Shown here piece by piece: positions 1-13,599 of a stretch of DNA of 64,000 bases; positions within the stretch are counted from its first letter, which is position 1, and the number at the start of each line of letters is the position of its first letter. The stretch is taken from NCBI GenBank assembly GCA_037039925.1, contig JAXRKP010000116.1, positions 200,001 through 264,000 on the forward strand, written 5' to 3'. The translations under genes and the position numbers were made by a program. Under the pieces are notes generated by a model. It searched no databases, was not told where the DNA came from, and worked only from the letters and a program-made list of their open reading frames with translations. The stretch is from Doris montereyensis. Its lineage: Eukaryota; Mollusca; Gastropoda; Nudibranchia; Dorididae.

Positions 1-800
1 AAGTTAGCCCTCAAATCTTGTAGTAAGTTGTAGATTTAGATTTAGATTCCACAACACATACGGTTAGATCTACCCCTGTCGTTTCATCGTCACAAGCTAT
101 CGTTAAATCTAGATCTAGATCAGGTCTGTCGAGAAGCTCTATTCCAACATCTATCTCTTAACATGGGTGCCACTGAATCTAGATCTAATTCTATATTCCG
201 CTCAATCAACAACTCAGATCTTGGCCAAGAAATGCCCAACTTCGACATGTGATTTTTTACAGATGCAGATCTACAATAACCGTGCTGCTAGATTGATTTT
301 TTTAAGAAAGACAAATTAGCGTCTACTAATTGCACTGGCTACCTGTAGAGAAAAGAACTGTATATAAGATATGCACTATTATTGTTTACGAAACTCTCAC
401 AAATGGACAGTCCAAATTACATCAAAACCCTTTTAAATATATACACCCCGACGAGAAACATAAGATCAAATAATGACAAGAACTCTCTTACTCTTAGTAA
501 AACCTAAAATAACTCACAAAATCGATGACTAATCCTTTGCATTCTCGGCTCCTCATTTCTGGACAACCCCCCCCCCCCACACACACACACACAAACAAAC
601 ACACACACACAACACAGATTAGGTGTGCTAGTTTACTAACGACTTTTAAATTACGACCAAAATACCATCTGTTTATTCTGTGACGCATTAGATTATGACT
701 ATGTTTTATCAATACTATGTACATATACAGGTATCATAAATTATGTTGTTATGCTTCCATTGTAAGACTCCCAGAACCTGTTTTTATGGGGCAAAGCGAT
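1..800. other. Intergenic stretch with TCTAGA/AGATCT words
   Basis: No convincing gene is seen. Positions 40-125 and 178-190 contain overlapping AGATCTAG and TAGATCTA words. A C run followed by an AC repeat lies at about 565-620. Short open frames here are low-complexity or have no recognisable product. Confidence 0.6.
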
Positions 801-804
801 ATAT

Positions 805-857
805 AAGTGTCATTTATTATCATTATTATTAGTATTATTATTATTAGTATTGTTATT

Positions 858-903
<46 letters not shown>

Positions 904-2195
904 CCGTCACCATCGTTATCATTATTATTATTAACACGATGTGTGATCAAACATCATCGTCATCATTATTATTAACACTATGTGCGATCAACCATCATCA
1001 GCACCATTATTATCATTATTATTAACACGATGTGCGATCAAGCATCATCATCGTCATCATTATATTAACACGATGTGTGATTAACCATCATTATTATTAT
1101 TATCATTATCATTAACACGATTTGCGATCAATCATCATCATGATCATTATTATTATTATTTTTAACACGATGTGCGATCAATCATCATTATTATTAACAC
1201 CATGTGCCGATCAACCATCATCATCACCATTATCATTATTATTAACACGATGTCCGATCAATCATCGTCATCATTATTATTAACACGATGTCCGATCAAT
1301 CATCGTCATTATTATTAACGCGATGTGCGATCAATCATCATCATCATTATCATTAACACAATGTCGATCAATCATCGTCACCATTATTATTAACACGATG
1401 TGAATCAATCATCATCATCATTATTATTAACACGATGTCGATCAATCATCATCATCATTATTATTAACACGATGTCCGATCAATCATCCTCATTATTATT
1501 AACACGATATGCGATCAATCATCCTCATCATTATTATTAACACGATGTCGATCAATCATCGTCATCATTATTATTAACACGATGTCCGATCAATCATCAT
1601 CATCATTATTATTAACACAATGTCCGATCAATCATCGTCACCCATTATTATTAACACGATGTGCGATCAATCATCATCATCATTATTATTAACACGATGT
1701 CCGATCAATCATCATCATCATTATTATTAACACGATGTCCGATCAATCATCCTCATTATTATTAACACGATGTGCGATCAATCATCATCATCATTATCAT
1801 TAACACGATGTCCGATCAATCATCGTCATCATTATTAACACGATGTCCGATCAATCATCATCATAATTATAATTAACACGATGTCCGATCAATCATCGTC
1901 ATCATTATTATTAACACGATGTGTGATCAATCATCGTCATCATTATTATTAACACGATGTCGATCAATCATCATCATCATTATTATTAACACGGTGTCCG
2001 ATCAATCATCATCATCATTATTATTAACACGATGTCCGATCAATCATCATCATCATTATTATTAACACGATGTCCTATCAATCATCATCATCATTATTAT
2101 TAACACGATGTCCGATCAATCATCGTCATCATTATCATTAACACGATGTGCGATCAATCATCATCATCATCATTAATATTATTATCATCAATACG
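805..2195. repeat. Minisatellite of about 38 bp grown from ATT/ATC trinucleotides
   Basis: A pure ATT then ATC trinucleotide tract (about 820-905) passes into roughly 30 tandem units. Each unit has a short (ATT)n block, the core AACACGATGTCCGATCAA, then a short (ATC)n block. Unit length varies because the trinucleotide blocks vary, and the core varies (GTGCGATC, GTCGATC, GTGTGATC). Long Ile- or Met-rich open frames on either strand are translations of the repeat, not genes. Confidence 0.95.
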
Positions 2196-2199
2196 GTAT

Positions 2200-3090
2200 G
2201 CGATCAAAATCAAACCAATTACAGATCTACCACGTATCGAATCAAAGGATTACACATTCTTTAATTCACGTAATGTGTTGAAGTAGGCACATTCAACATA
2301 GACCTAACCTTAAAGCTGAACACAAACCTTAGCCTCAACCTAGGCCCTAGCCCTAGACAGTAGCGTTTTGTTTAGTTAGTTTGGTGTTTTGTTGTCATTA
2401 GCTATTTAGATCTCTTGTGTGTTGATGTTATATTGTTGAATAAATCTATAATAATAGCATTATTTTTCCACGACATCAAACTAATTTCTTGTATGATATT
2501 GTTTGAGAACATTTACTTCGTGTGGAAGTTTATATCAGTGTGAGTGGTGCGTCTTCGAATGAATGAATGAATGAATGAATGAATGAATGAATGAATGGTA
2601 TGGTCGGAGTATGTCATTGAAAGCGTGTGAAAGCTGCGAGTTCCCCAGGGACCCCTTATGTCAATTTTGTGAAAATTTAATCGTTTTAATTGTTTTCTCT
2701 GTTAAATCTTGTCAGCATGGGATAAAAAAATACCCAACCCATTCTTTATCGTTGGTTAAAAGAATTCATTCCTTTAGTGAAATAGCCAAAGTGCCTCATC
2801 GCTCGGTAAACCTCGGATCATTCACTTGGGCCATTTCATTCATATAAATTCTTGATATCCAACGATAAGTCGTGGAATAGGTTATATTCTTTGTAAACAA
2901 TATTCAAAATAACGGAAACGGCTCGATAACTGGCAGACAGTCAATTGTTTAAACACACGTAATCAAATCAAGGCAAACTAATTATATTACAATATATTGT
3001 ATAAGGAGATACTATTTTTGTCTTATACATACATACATGTAGTACACAATTCGACATTTTACACGCTTTTCATCATACCACAGTACTGTG
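2200..3090. other. Intergenic; GAAT tetranucleotide repeat and a SINE head
   Basis: A (GAAT)n microsatellite covers about 2557-2597. Positions 2617-2660 read GAAAGCGTGTGAAAGCTGCG and continue with a C-rich segment; the reverse complement of 9697-9745 is nearly the same, so this is a copy of a dispersed element. Nothing else was recognised. Confidence 0.6.
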
Positions 3091-3094
3091 GTTT

Positions 3095-3205
3095 AAAAAA
3101 AACAAAACATTGAGGCAAGGGGCATGTCGGAAGTGAAAGAAAAATGACATTAAATAATATACAAGCCCAGTGACGTCAGATGGCATGGAACTGCAATGCT
3201 TTTTT
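3095..3205 (-). repeat. SINE-like repeat tail (family 1)
   Basis: The segment GGGCATGTCGGAAGTGAA and the following AATGACAT...AATAATAT...AAGCCC block recur at 9157-9220 and 9573-9640. All three copies face the same way. It sits directly beside the 3' end of a LINE copy. Confidence 0.7.
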
Positions 3206-3258
3206 AGCCATACCCTCTCACCATTTTTTATGATAGCCGTGCATAATCCATGACATAA

Positions 3259-4925
3259 TTTCTTTCTTTCTTTTTTATCGGTTCCCATTTTACCTTTCGG
3301 TGTATGGATTTAGATGCCCGAGATGATCTTTCTCCAGGATGCCCTGTCCAGGCATTTTCTGTTTCCTTCCAAAAATGTTAAATTTCTATTCTTCAATGCC
3401 TCTTTTATATCTTCTTCCCACTTTCTCCGAGGTCTGCTTTTGGTCTTTTACCTTGGGCTTTAGCACTGTATGCTGATTTAGCTATTCTATTGTCATTCAT
3501 TCTGTTTACATGCCCAAACCATCTCAATTGATTTGTTTCTATCTTAGTTTTTATGCTATCTGCTTTGGTTTGATCTCTTATTGTTGTTTTTCTGATTTTG
3601 TCTCTTTTAGTTTTCCCTACTACTTTTCTTAGATATTTCATTTCAGCTGCCTGTACTCTACTGTATTCTCTACTGTCTAAGGTCCATGGTTCACTGCCAT
3701 AGAGGAGAGTAGGACAATAAATTTTGTTGTATAATGCCATTATGGTTTTTGTGAACAGTTCTTGTTTACCTACAAATGCCTTTCCTAGATGGTTATATAT
3801 TGCAATAGTTTTTGTTTGATTCTCTGGCTGATTTCTTCTCTTAGTTTTCCCTCAGACATAATCATTACTCCTAGGTAATTGTAGCTTTGAACTTGTTCTA
3901 AATTCTCCCTGCCCAATTGAAGATTTTGTGTTTTAGCTTCCCTAGTTACTAGTTGGTTTTCTTTGCATTTACTTTCATTCCTCTTTTATTAAGTTCATTG
4001 TTCATAATGTTGATATTCGACTGAAGGTCACATTCTGATTTTCCAAACAGAACTAAGTCATCCGCAAATGAAAGCAATGATACATTTACTGGTTTGAGCT
4101 TCCCAATACCTACATTCATTTTCTTCATTTTTGAGGATGTCTTTGTGACTGAATCCATAAATGTGATAAACAAAAGAGACGTTGGTTTATTGTAAAAACT
4201 TTTAATGGCTTCTATTAAATGTTGCTTTACATTGTGTTCTTTTAAGGAATGCCATAGTTCGTCCCTCCTCACAGTGTAAAACGCCTTTTCTAGATCTATA
4301 AAACACAGGTGCAAGTCAATGTTTCTCTCAAGGAATTTTTCTATTATTTGTCTAATTGTAAATATGTGGTCTTGTACACTTCTTCCCGGTCTAAATCCAC
4401 TCTGATGCTCTTCAATCTGATCCTCTACTCTTTTCCTTAGTCTCAATTCCAGTATCCTGGCTTACACTTTTCCTGGTACGCTAAGTAGTGGTATCCCTAT
4501 ATAGTTGAGCATTCCATAGTTGATCCTTTCTTATGTGTTGGTACTACCGTTCCCTTTTCCAGTCGTCTGGCACCTGTTTGGACATTCGTGCTTGTTGGCA
4601 TATTGCATGTAGTAGTTTGTCTGCCTCTGTCCCTTGGTTTTTAATCATTCTGAGATAAACTTGATCTGTTCCTGGGATTTTCCTAATTTCATTTTTCTTA
4701 TGGCTGTTTGGATTTCTTCCATTGAGATATCTACATCTTCAGCTGTCTCCTCTGGGTTACTTGTTACTCTTATTAATTGACCTTTACTTCTTGTTTCATA
4801 TGTTCTGGAGGGATTGTGCAATTGTTGAAAATATTTTCTCCACGCTTCCATGATTTGGCTGTCTTCTTTCCTTATTTCTTCTTTGGCATTCTTAATTTGT
4901 CGTATTGGGCATGCTTTGGTCTGTC
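3259..4925 (-). mobile_element. Non-LTR retrotransposon (LINE) copy A, 5'-truncated, reverse transcriptase relic
   Basis: The reverse strand encodes reverse transcriptase pieces. They include the finger motif QSGFRPGRSVQDH, motif A CFIDLEKAF, motif C SFADDLVLFGKS near 4050-4070, and a C-terminal region with LRWFGHVNRMN near 3500-3540. Against copy B (4960-7352) it lacks about 90 bases near 4185 that carry motif B (GVRQGCILSP), and it has several frame breaks, so it cannot be active. The 3' end, at the low coordinate, is a GAAA-type tetranucleotide tail rather than poly(A). Its 5' end stops at a point matching about 5595 in copy B, next to the start of copy B in opposite orientation. RTE-like clades often have such tails, but the clade is not settled here. 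Confidence 0.9.
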
Positions 4926-5870
4926 TCATGCTTACACATTTTTCGTCATAAATATATCCACACATATACAAGAGTAAATGAAGACAGATGTGAAAAGCCA
5001 ATCATAGACTACATAATAGTTAGCAGTTCTCTATTTTACAGTACAATGGATGCTAGAGTAAGCAGAGGAGCTAAAATATTTAGTCATCATTACCTAGTGA
5101 TAGCCAAAATGAGATTATTAACTGAAGAAAACAGAAAAGGGAAGAGAAGAAAGCTACTAAACTCAAAATAGAAGAACTAAATAAACCAATTGTAAAACAG
5201 ATATACCAATCCGGGATAAAAAGATATATTAGTGAAATGCAGATGGATCTGAAGGATAGCACAATAGAAGAAAAGTGGCAAGTATATAAGGAAACACTCC
5301 TCAGTTGTACTGAAGAGGTCTGTGGTAGGAAACAAATCAAAGGAGATATGAAAAGAACAGCATGGTGGAATGAGGATGTCAATACTAAAATCAAAGAAAA
5401 AGAAGGATGTCTGGAAGAAGTACTTGCAAACAAAGAGACCACAGGATAGGATAGATTACGTGAGTAAAAGAAATATCGGCAAAGAGGAAGTAAGGAAAGC
5501 AAAACAGGAACAGTAGGAAGAGTTTGGACAAAGACTTCAAGAAAGCTATCAAGGAAATCAAAAGCTGTTCTATGGAGCAATGAAGAGCATGATAAAAACC
5601 AAAGCATGCCCAATACGACAAATTAAGAACGCCAAAGGAGAGATAATGAAAGGAGACAGCGAAATCATGGAAACGTGGAGAAAGTATTTTCAATAATTAC
5701 ATAATCCCTCAGAACATATGAAACAATGAGTACATATCAGTTATTAAGAGTAACAAGTAATCGAGATGAGACAGCTGAAGATGTAGATATTTCAATGGAA
5801 GAACTTCAAACAGCTATAAGAAAAGCGAAATTAAAAAAAAAAACCAGGAGCAGATCAAGTTTATCCAGAA

Positions 5871-6824
5871 ATGATTAAAAACCAAGGGAGAGAGGCAGAC
5901 AAACTAATACATGCAATATGTCAACAAGCATGGAAGTCCAAACAGGTGCCAGATGACTGGAATGAGGGAATGGTAGTACCAATACACAAGAAAGGATTAA
6001 CTGTGGAATGCTCAAACTATAGAGGGATATCACTACTTAGCGCACCAGGAAAAGTGTATGCCAGGATTCTGGAAATGAGACTAAGGAAAAGAGTAGAGGA
6101 TGAGATTGAAGAACATCAGAGTGGATTTAGACCAGGAAGAAGTGTACAAGATCACATATCTACAATAAGACAAATAATAGAAACATTCTATGAGAGAAAC
6201 ATTGACTTGCACCTGTGTTTTATTGACTTAGAAAAGGCATTTGACACTGTGAGGAGGGACGAACTATGCCATTCCTTAAAAGAACACAACGTAAAGCAAA
6301 ATTTAATAGAAGCCATTAAACGTTTTTACAATAAACCAACATGTGCAGGGAGACTGAGAGTAGCTGGAAATGTATCAGAAGAATTTGATGTAGATATAGG
6401 AGTAAGACAGGGTTGTATCCTAAGTCCTCTTTTGTTTATCACATTTATAGATTCAGTCGCAACGGCATCTTCAAAGATAAAGAAAATGAATGTAGGTATG
6501 TGGAAGTTCAAACCAGTAAATGTATCAATGCTTTCATTTGCTGATGATTTAGTTCTGTTTGGAAAATCAGAAAGGGACCTCCAGTCAAATATCAACATAA
6601 TGAATAATGAATTAAATAAAAGAGGAATGAGAGTAAATGCAAAGAAAACCAAAACAATGCTAGTAACTAGGGAAGCTAAAACACAAAATCTTAAATTAGG
6701 CATGGAGATTTTAAAACAAGTTCAAAGCTACAATTACTTAGGAGTAATGATTAACTCAGAAGGAAAACTGAGAGAAGAAATCAGCCAGAGAATCAAAACG
6801 GCAGTGCAATATATAACCATCTAG
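5871..6824 (+). pseudogene. Reverse transcriptase domain of LINE copy B
   Basis: A 317-residue open frame covers fingers and palm of a non-LTR reverse transcriptase, with the catalytic FADD at about residues 223-226 and the motif A aspartate in CFIDLEKAFD. It ends early. At about 6800 the frame moves by one base and continues from 6869 as the C-terminal region. The sister copy at 42.4 kb keeps that junction open, so the break is local to this copy. Confidence 0.9.
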
Positions 6825-6868
6825 GAAAGGCATTTGTAGGTAAACAAGAATTATCAACAAAAACCAAA

Positions 6869-7300
6869 ATGGCAGTATGCAACTCAGTTTATTGTCCTAC
6901 TGACCTCTATGGCAGTGAAACCGGGACCTTAGACAGTAGCGAATACAGTAGAGTACAGGAAGCTGATATGAAACATCTAAGAAAAGTAGTAGGGAAAACT
7001 AAAAGAGACAAAATCAGAAACACAACAATAAGAGATCAAACCAAAGCAGATAGCATTAAAACTAAGATAGAAATGAATCAACTGAGATGGTTTGGACATG
7101 TTAACAGAATGAATGACAATAGAATAGCAAAATCAGTATACCGTGTTAAAACTCAAGGTAAAAGACCAAAAGGCAGACCTCGGAGAAAGTGGGAAGAAGA
7201 TATAAAAGAGGCATTAACGCAAAGAAATTTCACTTTCACGGAAGGAAACAGAAAATGTCAGGACAGGGCAGCCTGGAGATGGATCATTTCGGGCATCTAA
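6869..7300 (+). pseudogene. LINE copy B C-terminal region
   Basis: The frame encodes a 143-residue stretch with the LYGSETGTLDS and LRWFGHVNRM motifs typical of the region after the reverse transcriptase palm in many LINEs, then a basic GRPRRKWEEDI segment. It stops about 30 bases before the GATAAA(GAAA)n tail. Confidence 0.85.
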
Positions 7301-7359
7301 AACCCATACACCGAAAGGTAGAATGGGAGCTGATAAAGAAAGAAAGAAAGAGTGATTGT

Positions 7360-9140
7360 TTTAATTAAATAATCGAGTCTTTGTCTACTCCTTTTTATCT
7401 TCGTAACAGAGCCTCATCACAATCATGGGGTCATAGAAATGTTGGAAGAAATCAAGAGATCAAAATGAATGGGTACTGCAGTAGACCAACAATTAATCAG
7501 AACAGGAAATAAGAACAATAGGCCTAACGGATATACAATTATTTCATATTCCATGATTGGAATAAACTTATAAAGAAAGGAGTCATGTTCTCGCCTTTCA
7601 ATCTCACCACACTACTCCTGTCCGTCGACGTCACTGCACTGAATTCCCTGCGTCAAACCCAGAAACGACGATCAGCACAGTGACATGACCAGGTTTTCTT
7701 ACAAAGACATGGGTATCTACGATGACGCTTGAGCTCGTTATCAAAACATTTCATGCCACTAAAATTCACCCAGTGGGCAGAACCCAAATGCCTTCACCAG
7801 CGTTTGTTCCTGGTTCAGTTCTTATCGAGCAGCAAATGCAACCTAAAACCTCACTCAACCAACATCACCATTAATTGCATCTACATCTAGAGACATTTCT
7901 AATCAGCAGCGATGCTGAATTCAGATTTTTTTACATTCGAGATATAGAGCTAGGTCAGACTTTGTCAGTGTCGGTGATTTAGTATCATCCCTCATGACAT
8001 TTCCCCAAAACCTTTTAATAGGTCAAAAATGGTTCCAACCCCGCATCCTGAACGCCAGCAAACTCAGACGGGGGAAAGTTTTTAATTATTTGATTATTAG
8101 ATCTAATATTGATTTTTTTTAAATCATGGTGCCAGTCGGAGGGTAATATTTCATTTTATGAGATCTCAACGCGGATTTTTGTGACGTCACTTGGCGACGT
8201 GTTTTTATCGGAGAATAATGCACTGGGGGAACCAAGCTTATTGAGTCGGAAGGGGGGTTTAATAATGATTCTTTTGAAATACTATTCCAATGACATATTA
8301 ACCAGATCAAGTCTATTAAAATATGTTTAATAGTAAAAAACAAAAAATAGCAAGCACAGGTGACAGAAAGGCTGGTCGTCATGGATCAGCAGGAAACCCA
8401 CGAGAGACCAATATGGAGGCCGCTTAGCACGATATCTTCTTTCCTATTTCTTACTGTTACATTTCATATTATTTTATATTATGTCTTTCTGTTTTCTTGG
8501 CATCTCTTCATAAAGCTTGTTATTTTATTTGCTGCATTGTCCCACTGCTCTGGCGGAATTTGTATTAATATCGAGGACAATTATTTGTGTAAATGTGTTT
8601 TAGACCTCTGATCTAATTGCGACTGGGTGTCCTGCATATCAGGATAAGTTGTTTACTTTATCCTGATAATTTAATCCTAGCACCTGTACATTTTTCACAC
8701 CCTTATTCTATCTTTTTTAATATATTAATGATCAGAGGCCCATGAAGAAATTGAAGCTATTGAATATCCCCAAAATCTGAGATTCATGTGCTCTTGAACG
8801 AACAGACCCCAGATCAGTCCACATTCCTCTGCAACACCATACTTTTAGTCATCCTAGCACTTAACAAACGAAATCTAACGAAGATACATCTACGTGTCTG
8901 TCCCTATTGCCTAAACCGTTAATTCCTAACTGAGCCTCATTCTGATAAATGGAACATCAAGCGCTTCTAGATATCTAGACTGGATATATCAGAACATTCA
9001 ATCATTAATGCAATGTTTGTCCATGTGAGTTTTAAGCAAATGACAGGATATTTGGCAAAAGTAGTAATTTTACGTGTACTCTCTCAGTCTCACCGAAAGT
9101 GAAAAAAATCGTACGAAAAATCATTTTGTTGTTTGAATCA
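7360..9140. other. Intergenic stretch
   Basis: No gene was recognised. Short open frames at 8109-8611 on both strands overlap each other and contain no domain I can name. One of them (8360-8611) is hydrophobic, but I do not call it coding. Confidence 0.5.
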
Positions 9141-9149
9141 TGTGGTTTT

Positions 9150-9345
9150 TAAAGACAAATAGTTAGGCAATGGGCATGTCGGAAGTGTAGGTACTGACAT
9201 AAGATAATATGAAAGCCCCATAGGAACAAAGACGAGACAAATACAAGGAATAGACAGAAAAAACATGGCCATCATGGGAATTGAACCCGCGACCTCTGCG
9301 TCGGCACCCATCGCCTCGCCATGAAAAAGAAAGCGTGCAACCAAC
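9150..9345 (-). repeat. tRNA-derived SINE (family 1)
   Basis: On the reverse strand a tRNA-like head contains a box-B-like GGTTCAATTCC near 9270-9285. A body follows, and then the shared tail CTTCCGACATGCCCATTGCC. The tail is the same as at 3.1 kb and 9.6 kb. Confidence 0.75.
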
Positions 9346-9564
9346 CGAGCTTTCTACGCTCCTAAGAAATTAGTTTCATTAGCAAGGTCTTTCCCACGAA
9401 TCCAGTCACGACAAGCAGCCATATTCACTGACAGCTCGTTCTCCCAGTGTCCTAGACTACATTTTTTCTAGATCTAAAATTAGTATTATTTAAACAACCA
9501 TTGAACATTGACGACTAAAAACATTACAATTAATACAATGTATAGTATGCCTCTAAAGTAATCT

Positions 9565-9745
9565 GACGTAGATAAAGACAAACAGTGAGGCAAGGGTATG
9601 TCGGAAGTGAAGGTAATGACATAAGATAATATGGTTTTACATTGGCTGTCCGCCCCGTGTGAGGTCCGTCAAAAACAATCAATGACTGAAACGTTCTGCT
9701 ACTAAGGGATCCCGGGGAGCTCGCAGCTTTCACACGCTTTCGATG
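9565..9745 (-). repeat. SINE-like repeat (family 1, second head type)
   Basis: It has the same tail as the copy at 9150-9345, but its head matches 2617-2660 on the + strand (AAAGCGTGTGAAAGCTGCGA). Two head types sharing one tail suggests either two subfamilies or a composite element. Confidence 0.65.
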
Positions 9746-10745
9746 ATGTGATGTGATGTGATTGAATTCTTTTTAAGAGAGGAAATTGCTCCCAAAACCA
9801 TTCGCAAACGACTACAACATGTTTACCGATTGGAATCTTTAGACTGCATTAATGATTATCGGTTAGTTAGACGTTTGAGCAGCGAACAATGGCCAATGCC
9901 TAATCTGGCAGTAAAACACATTCCGGTCGCCCTACTTGTTGCGTCAGCAATCTCAATAAAGCACAAGCAGAAGCACTTATCAGACCTAGCAGGTGAATAA
10001 CGCTTGATGAGTTGGCATCAAATTTGGAGGTAAGCCATAGAAGTGCTCATAAACTCGTTTAGTCGCTTGGTTTTTCTAAAGCCTGTGCCCGTTGGGTACC
10101 ACGACACCTCACACCTGTTTATAGGATTCATAGAATGAATTCCTGCACAGAGCTGTTGCAGCTTAGAAACATAGACAGTTAAGACAGTACATTTGTTTCA
10201 AAAGCTTGCCGTCGGATATGAACCAGAATCTAAAAGACGATCGATGAATTGCCGACGTCTCATATCTCCCGTGCCGAAAAGAATTCAAGACGAAAAATTC
10301 CTTAAGGACGATAAACAATGAATTCTGAAGCATACATTGAGACATTGTAACGGCTTAAAGCAACAATTCGATGTGTGAGACCTTATTTAGAAATGGGGAA
10401 ATTTATTTTTCATCACGATAGTTAAGTTAATAATGCCCGCTCCAACTCAAGTATCGCAACAAAGGAGGCGATCCGATCATTTTACTTGAGTGGACAGCCA
10501 TATCCCATCCTCCGTATTCGCCGGATCTAGCTCCTTCTGATGATTTCCATCTAGAATCTAGTCGGTCCACTGAAAGAAGCCTTGAAAGGCCATCGATATA
10601 AGAACGACAACGAAGTAAAGACTGCTGTCAAGAATATTATGCTGAAAAATCAGATGTGAGGATTTTACGAGGCTGACACTGACACAGATGGCCTGACTAA
10701 ACGGTGGACACTGGCTAGAGAGAGATGTGAAGACTAGATCTATGT
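9746..10745 (+). pseudogene. Mariner-type transposase relic
   Basis: A decayed Tc1/mariner-superfamily transposase is readable across several frames. An N-terminal helix-turn-helix part includes FFLREEIAPKTIRKRLQHV (9758-9830). A second helix-turn-helix part has ITLDELASNLEVSHRSAHKL near 10000-10055. The late catalytic-core motif YSPDLAPSD lies at about 10518-10544, followed by PLKEALKGHRYKNDNE at about 10566-10615 and a C-terminal DGLTKRWT. YSPDLAPSD normally carries the third acidic residue of the DDD triad. Many stops and frame changes make it inactive. I did not find clean terminal inverted repeats. Confidence 0.88.
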
Positions 10746-10749
10746 AGAA

Positions 10750-12140
10750 TAACGGGATTTGGTCCCTAATGTGTGACTTTGATTTGATGTATGATACTTG
10801 TTATTGTATATAGCTATCTTGCAGCAATAAACCAAAGTGCATTAATTATTGACTGCACCTAATAAATCTAGATCTCTAGATCAAAGCTTAGATCAAAAGA
10901 TCTAGATCTAGTAAGTTGCTTCCAACCACTCGGTTTTTCCGTTTTACCTCATTCTTGTGCATGAGAGCAACAGTAAAGTTAAGTTGATTTTTTTATATAT
11001 ACGGTAGCAGCAGAGCATATAATATTTTTTAATAATATAATATAATTTATAATACAACCGGAAGCTCACATTATTAATACAAGGAGAGAAAAAAGTGCCA
11101 AATACATGTTGTTTTTTATATTAGTCCGATGTCAAAACTAGAGTTAAATAAATTATGCAAATTAGACGCATTATATCTAATCTACAGCAACCGCCTCTTT
11201 ATTTTCTTTCGGCTTCTGTTGGATATAGAAAATTTCTTTATAGACATATCATTATCGCCTGAAACTATGTAGATCTAGATCTAGATCTATCCTTTTCATG
11301 GCGTCAAAAACATCTTTTGAGAGAATGTCTTTTATGAAAAAGAAATCGACGAGTTCATCGAAGACCAGGAAAACAATAGGCTAATACACTTAAAAAACAA
11401 AAATAAATACGACATGAGTGTCATGAGCGATTTCCTCGAGTATAGAACTAAGCCTACATTATTTTCCAAGCCGGATCACCGCGCTCACGACCTACGACGT
11501 AGGCTACAGGGCCTAGAATTGGCTGTGTAGACTGACTAGATCTAGGCCAGTTGCTAGGCCTAGGTCTACACACTCGATTTCCCATTGCAAACGTCTCACT
11601 CTCACGCCTGTCGCTTGTTCCAACAATTCTACTGTAGGATTATTTCTTTGAATTTGGTGTCTGTTTTCATTTGAAACTGCAGGACCTCCTGTTTCATGGT
11701 GAACAAAAGTTAAATCGTATTTAGATAAACATTAAACATAAAGGTCTGGTTATCGGCTGAATGAACTTGAATCATAGATGAAACGTGGATCATATCTATC
11801 TTATCTAAATATATGTGAGCTAGATTCTCTAGATCTAATCTAGATCTAGATCTAGATCTAGCTCTAGTTTTCTAGATATAGATCTAGATTTCTAGATCTA
11901 AAATCTAGTTCTAATATGTAGACTTTAGATAATAATATCGAGAATCTAGATCTAGTCCAATATGTAGATCTAGAGCTAGAGCTAGATTTAGTTACATTAT
12001 AATCTAAGCACAGTGATAGTGGTAGGGACAGGGAGAGTACCAACAGGTTTCTATTTTTGATATTCTAAATCTTAAATCTAAATTAAACATTCTTACTTTC
12101 CCATCACTTATTGATCAAGACAAGATCTACTCTATTACAA
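10750..12140. other. Intergenic; dense TCTAGA/AGATCT clusters
   Basis: AGATCT/TCTAGA word runs occur at 10866-10910, 11272-11290, 11815-11910 and 11940-11985. Positions 11447-11518 form one arm of a diverged inverted repeat whose other arm is 13843-13925. No gene was recognised. Confidence 0.6.
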
Positions 12141-12145
12141 CTATT

Positions 12146-12211
<66 letters not shown>

Positions 12212-12250
12212 GACGACGACTACGACTACTACTACTACTACTACTTCTCA
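12141..12250. repeat. (CTA)n microsatellite
   Basis: An ACT/CTA trinucleotide tract with a short ACG interruption near 12210-12220. It begins the compound array. Confidence 0.95.
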
Positions 12251-12269
12251 ATCTCAATATTGTAAAAAC

Positions 12270-13592
<1,323 letters not shown>

Positions 13593-13599
13593 TTATATA

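Larger units (their letters stand above)
4960..7352 (+). mobile_element. LINE copy B: end of endonuclease, reverse transcriptase and 3' tail
   Basis: This is the longest copy of the family in the window. It starts inside an AP-type endonuclease, whose last motif appears as SHHYLV (usually SDHxxV) near 5080-5110. A linker follows, then reverse transcriptase at about 5850-6800 with GISLLSAPGK, QSGFRPGRSVQDH, motif A CFIDLEKAFDTV, motif B GVRQGCILSPLLF and motif C SFADDLVLF (FADD at 6537-6548). The C-terminal region reads LRWFGHVNRMNDNRIAKS. The element ends with GATAAA then (GAAA)n at about 7332-7350. Frames break in the linker and again near 6800, where one base is missing relative to copy C. 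It is 5'-truncated. Confidence 0.93.

Noticed and set aside
807..1025. Ile-rich or Met-rich open frames on both strands
   Set aside because: Translations of ATT/ATC trinucleotide repeats.
5080..5693. Hydrophobic reverse-strand open frames of 100-177 codons
   Set aside because: Antisense of the LINE copy B linker, which is AG-rich on the + strand and so reads as Phe/Ser/Leu in reverse.
8360..8611. Hydrophobic 83-codon frame resembling a membrane protein
   Set aside because: No splice or start context, no recognisable family, and AT-rich sequence readily gives such frames.
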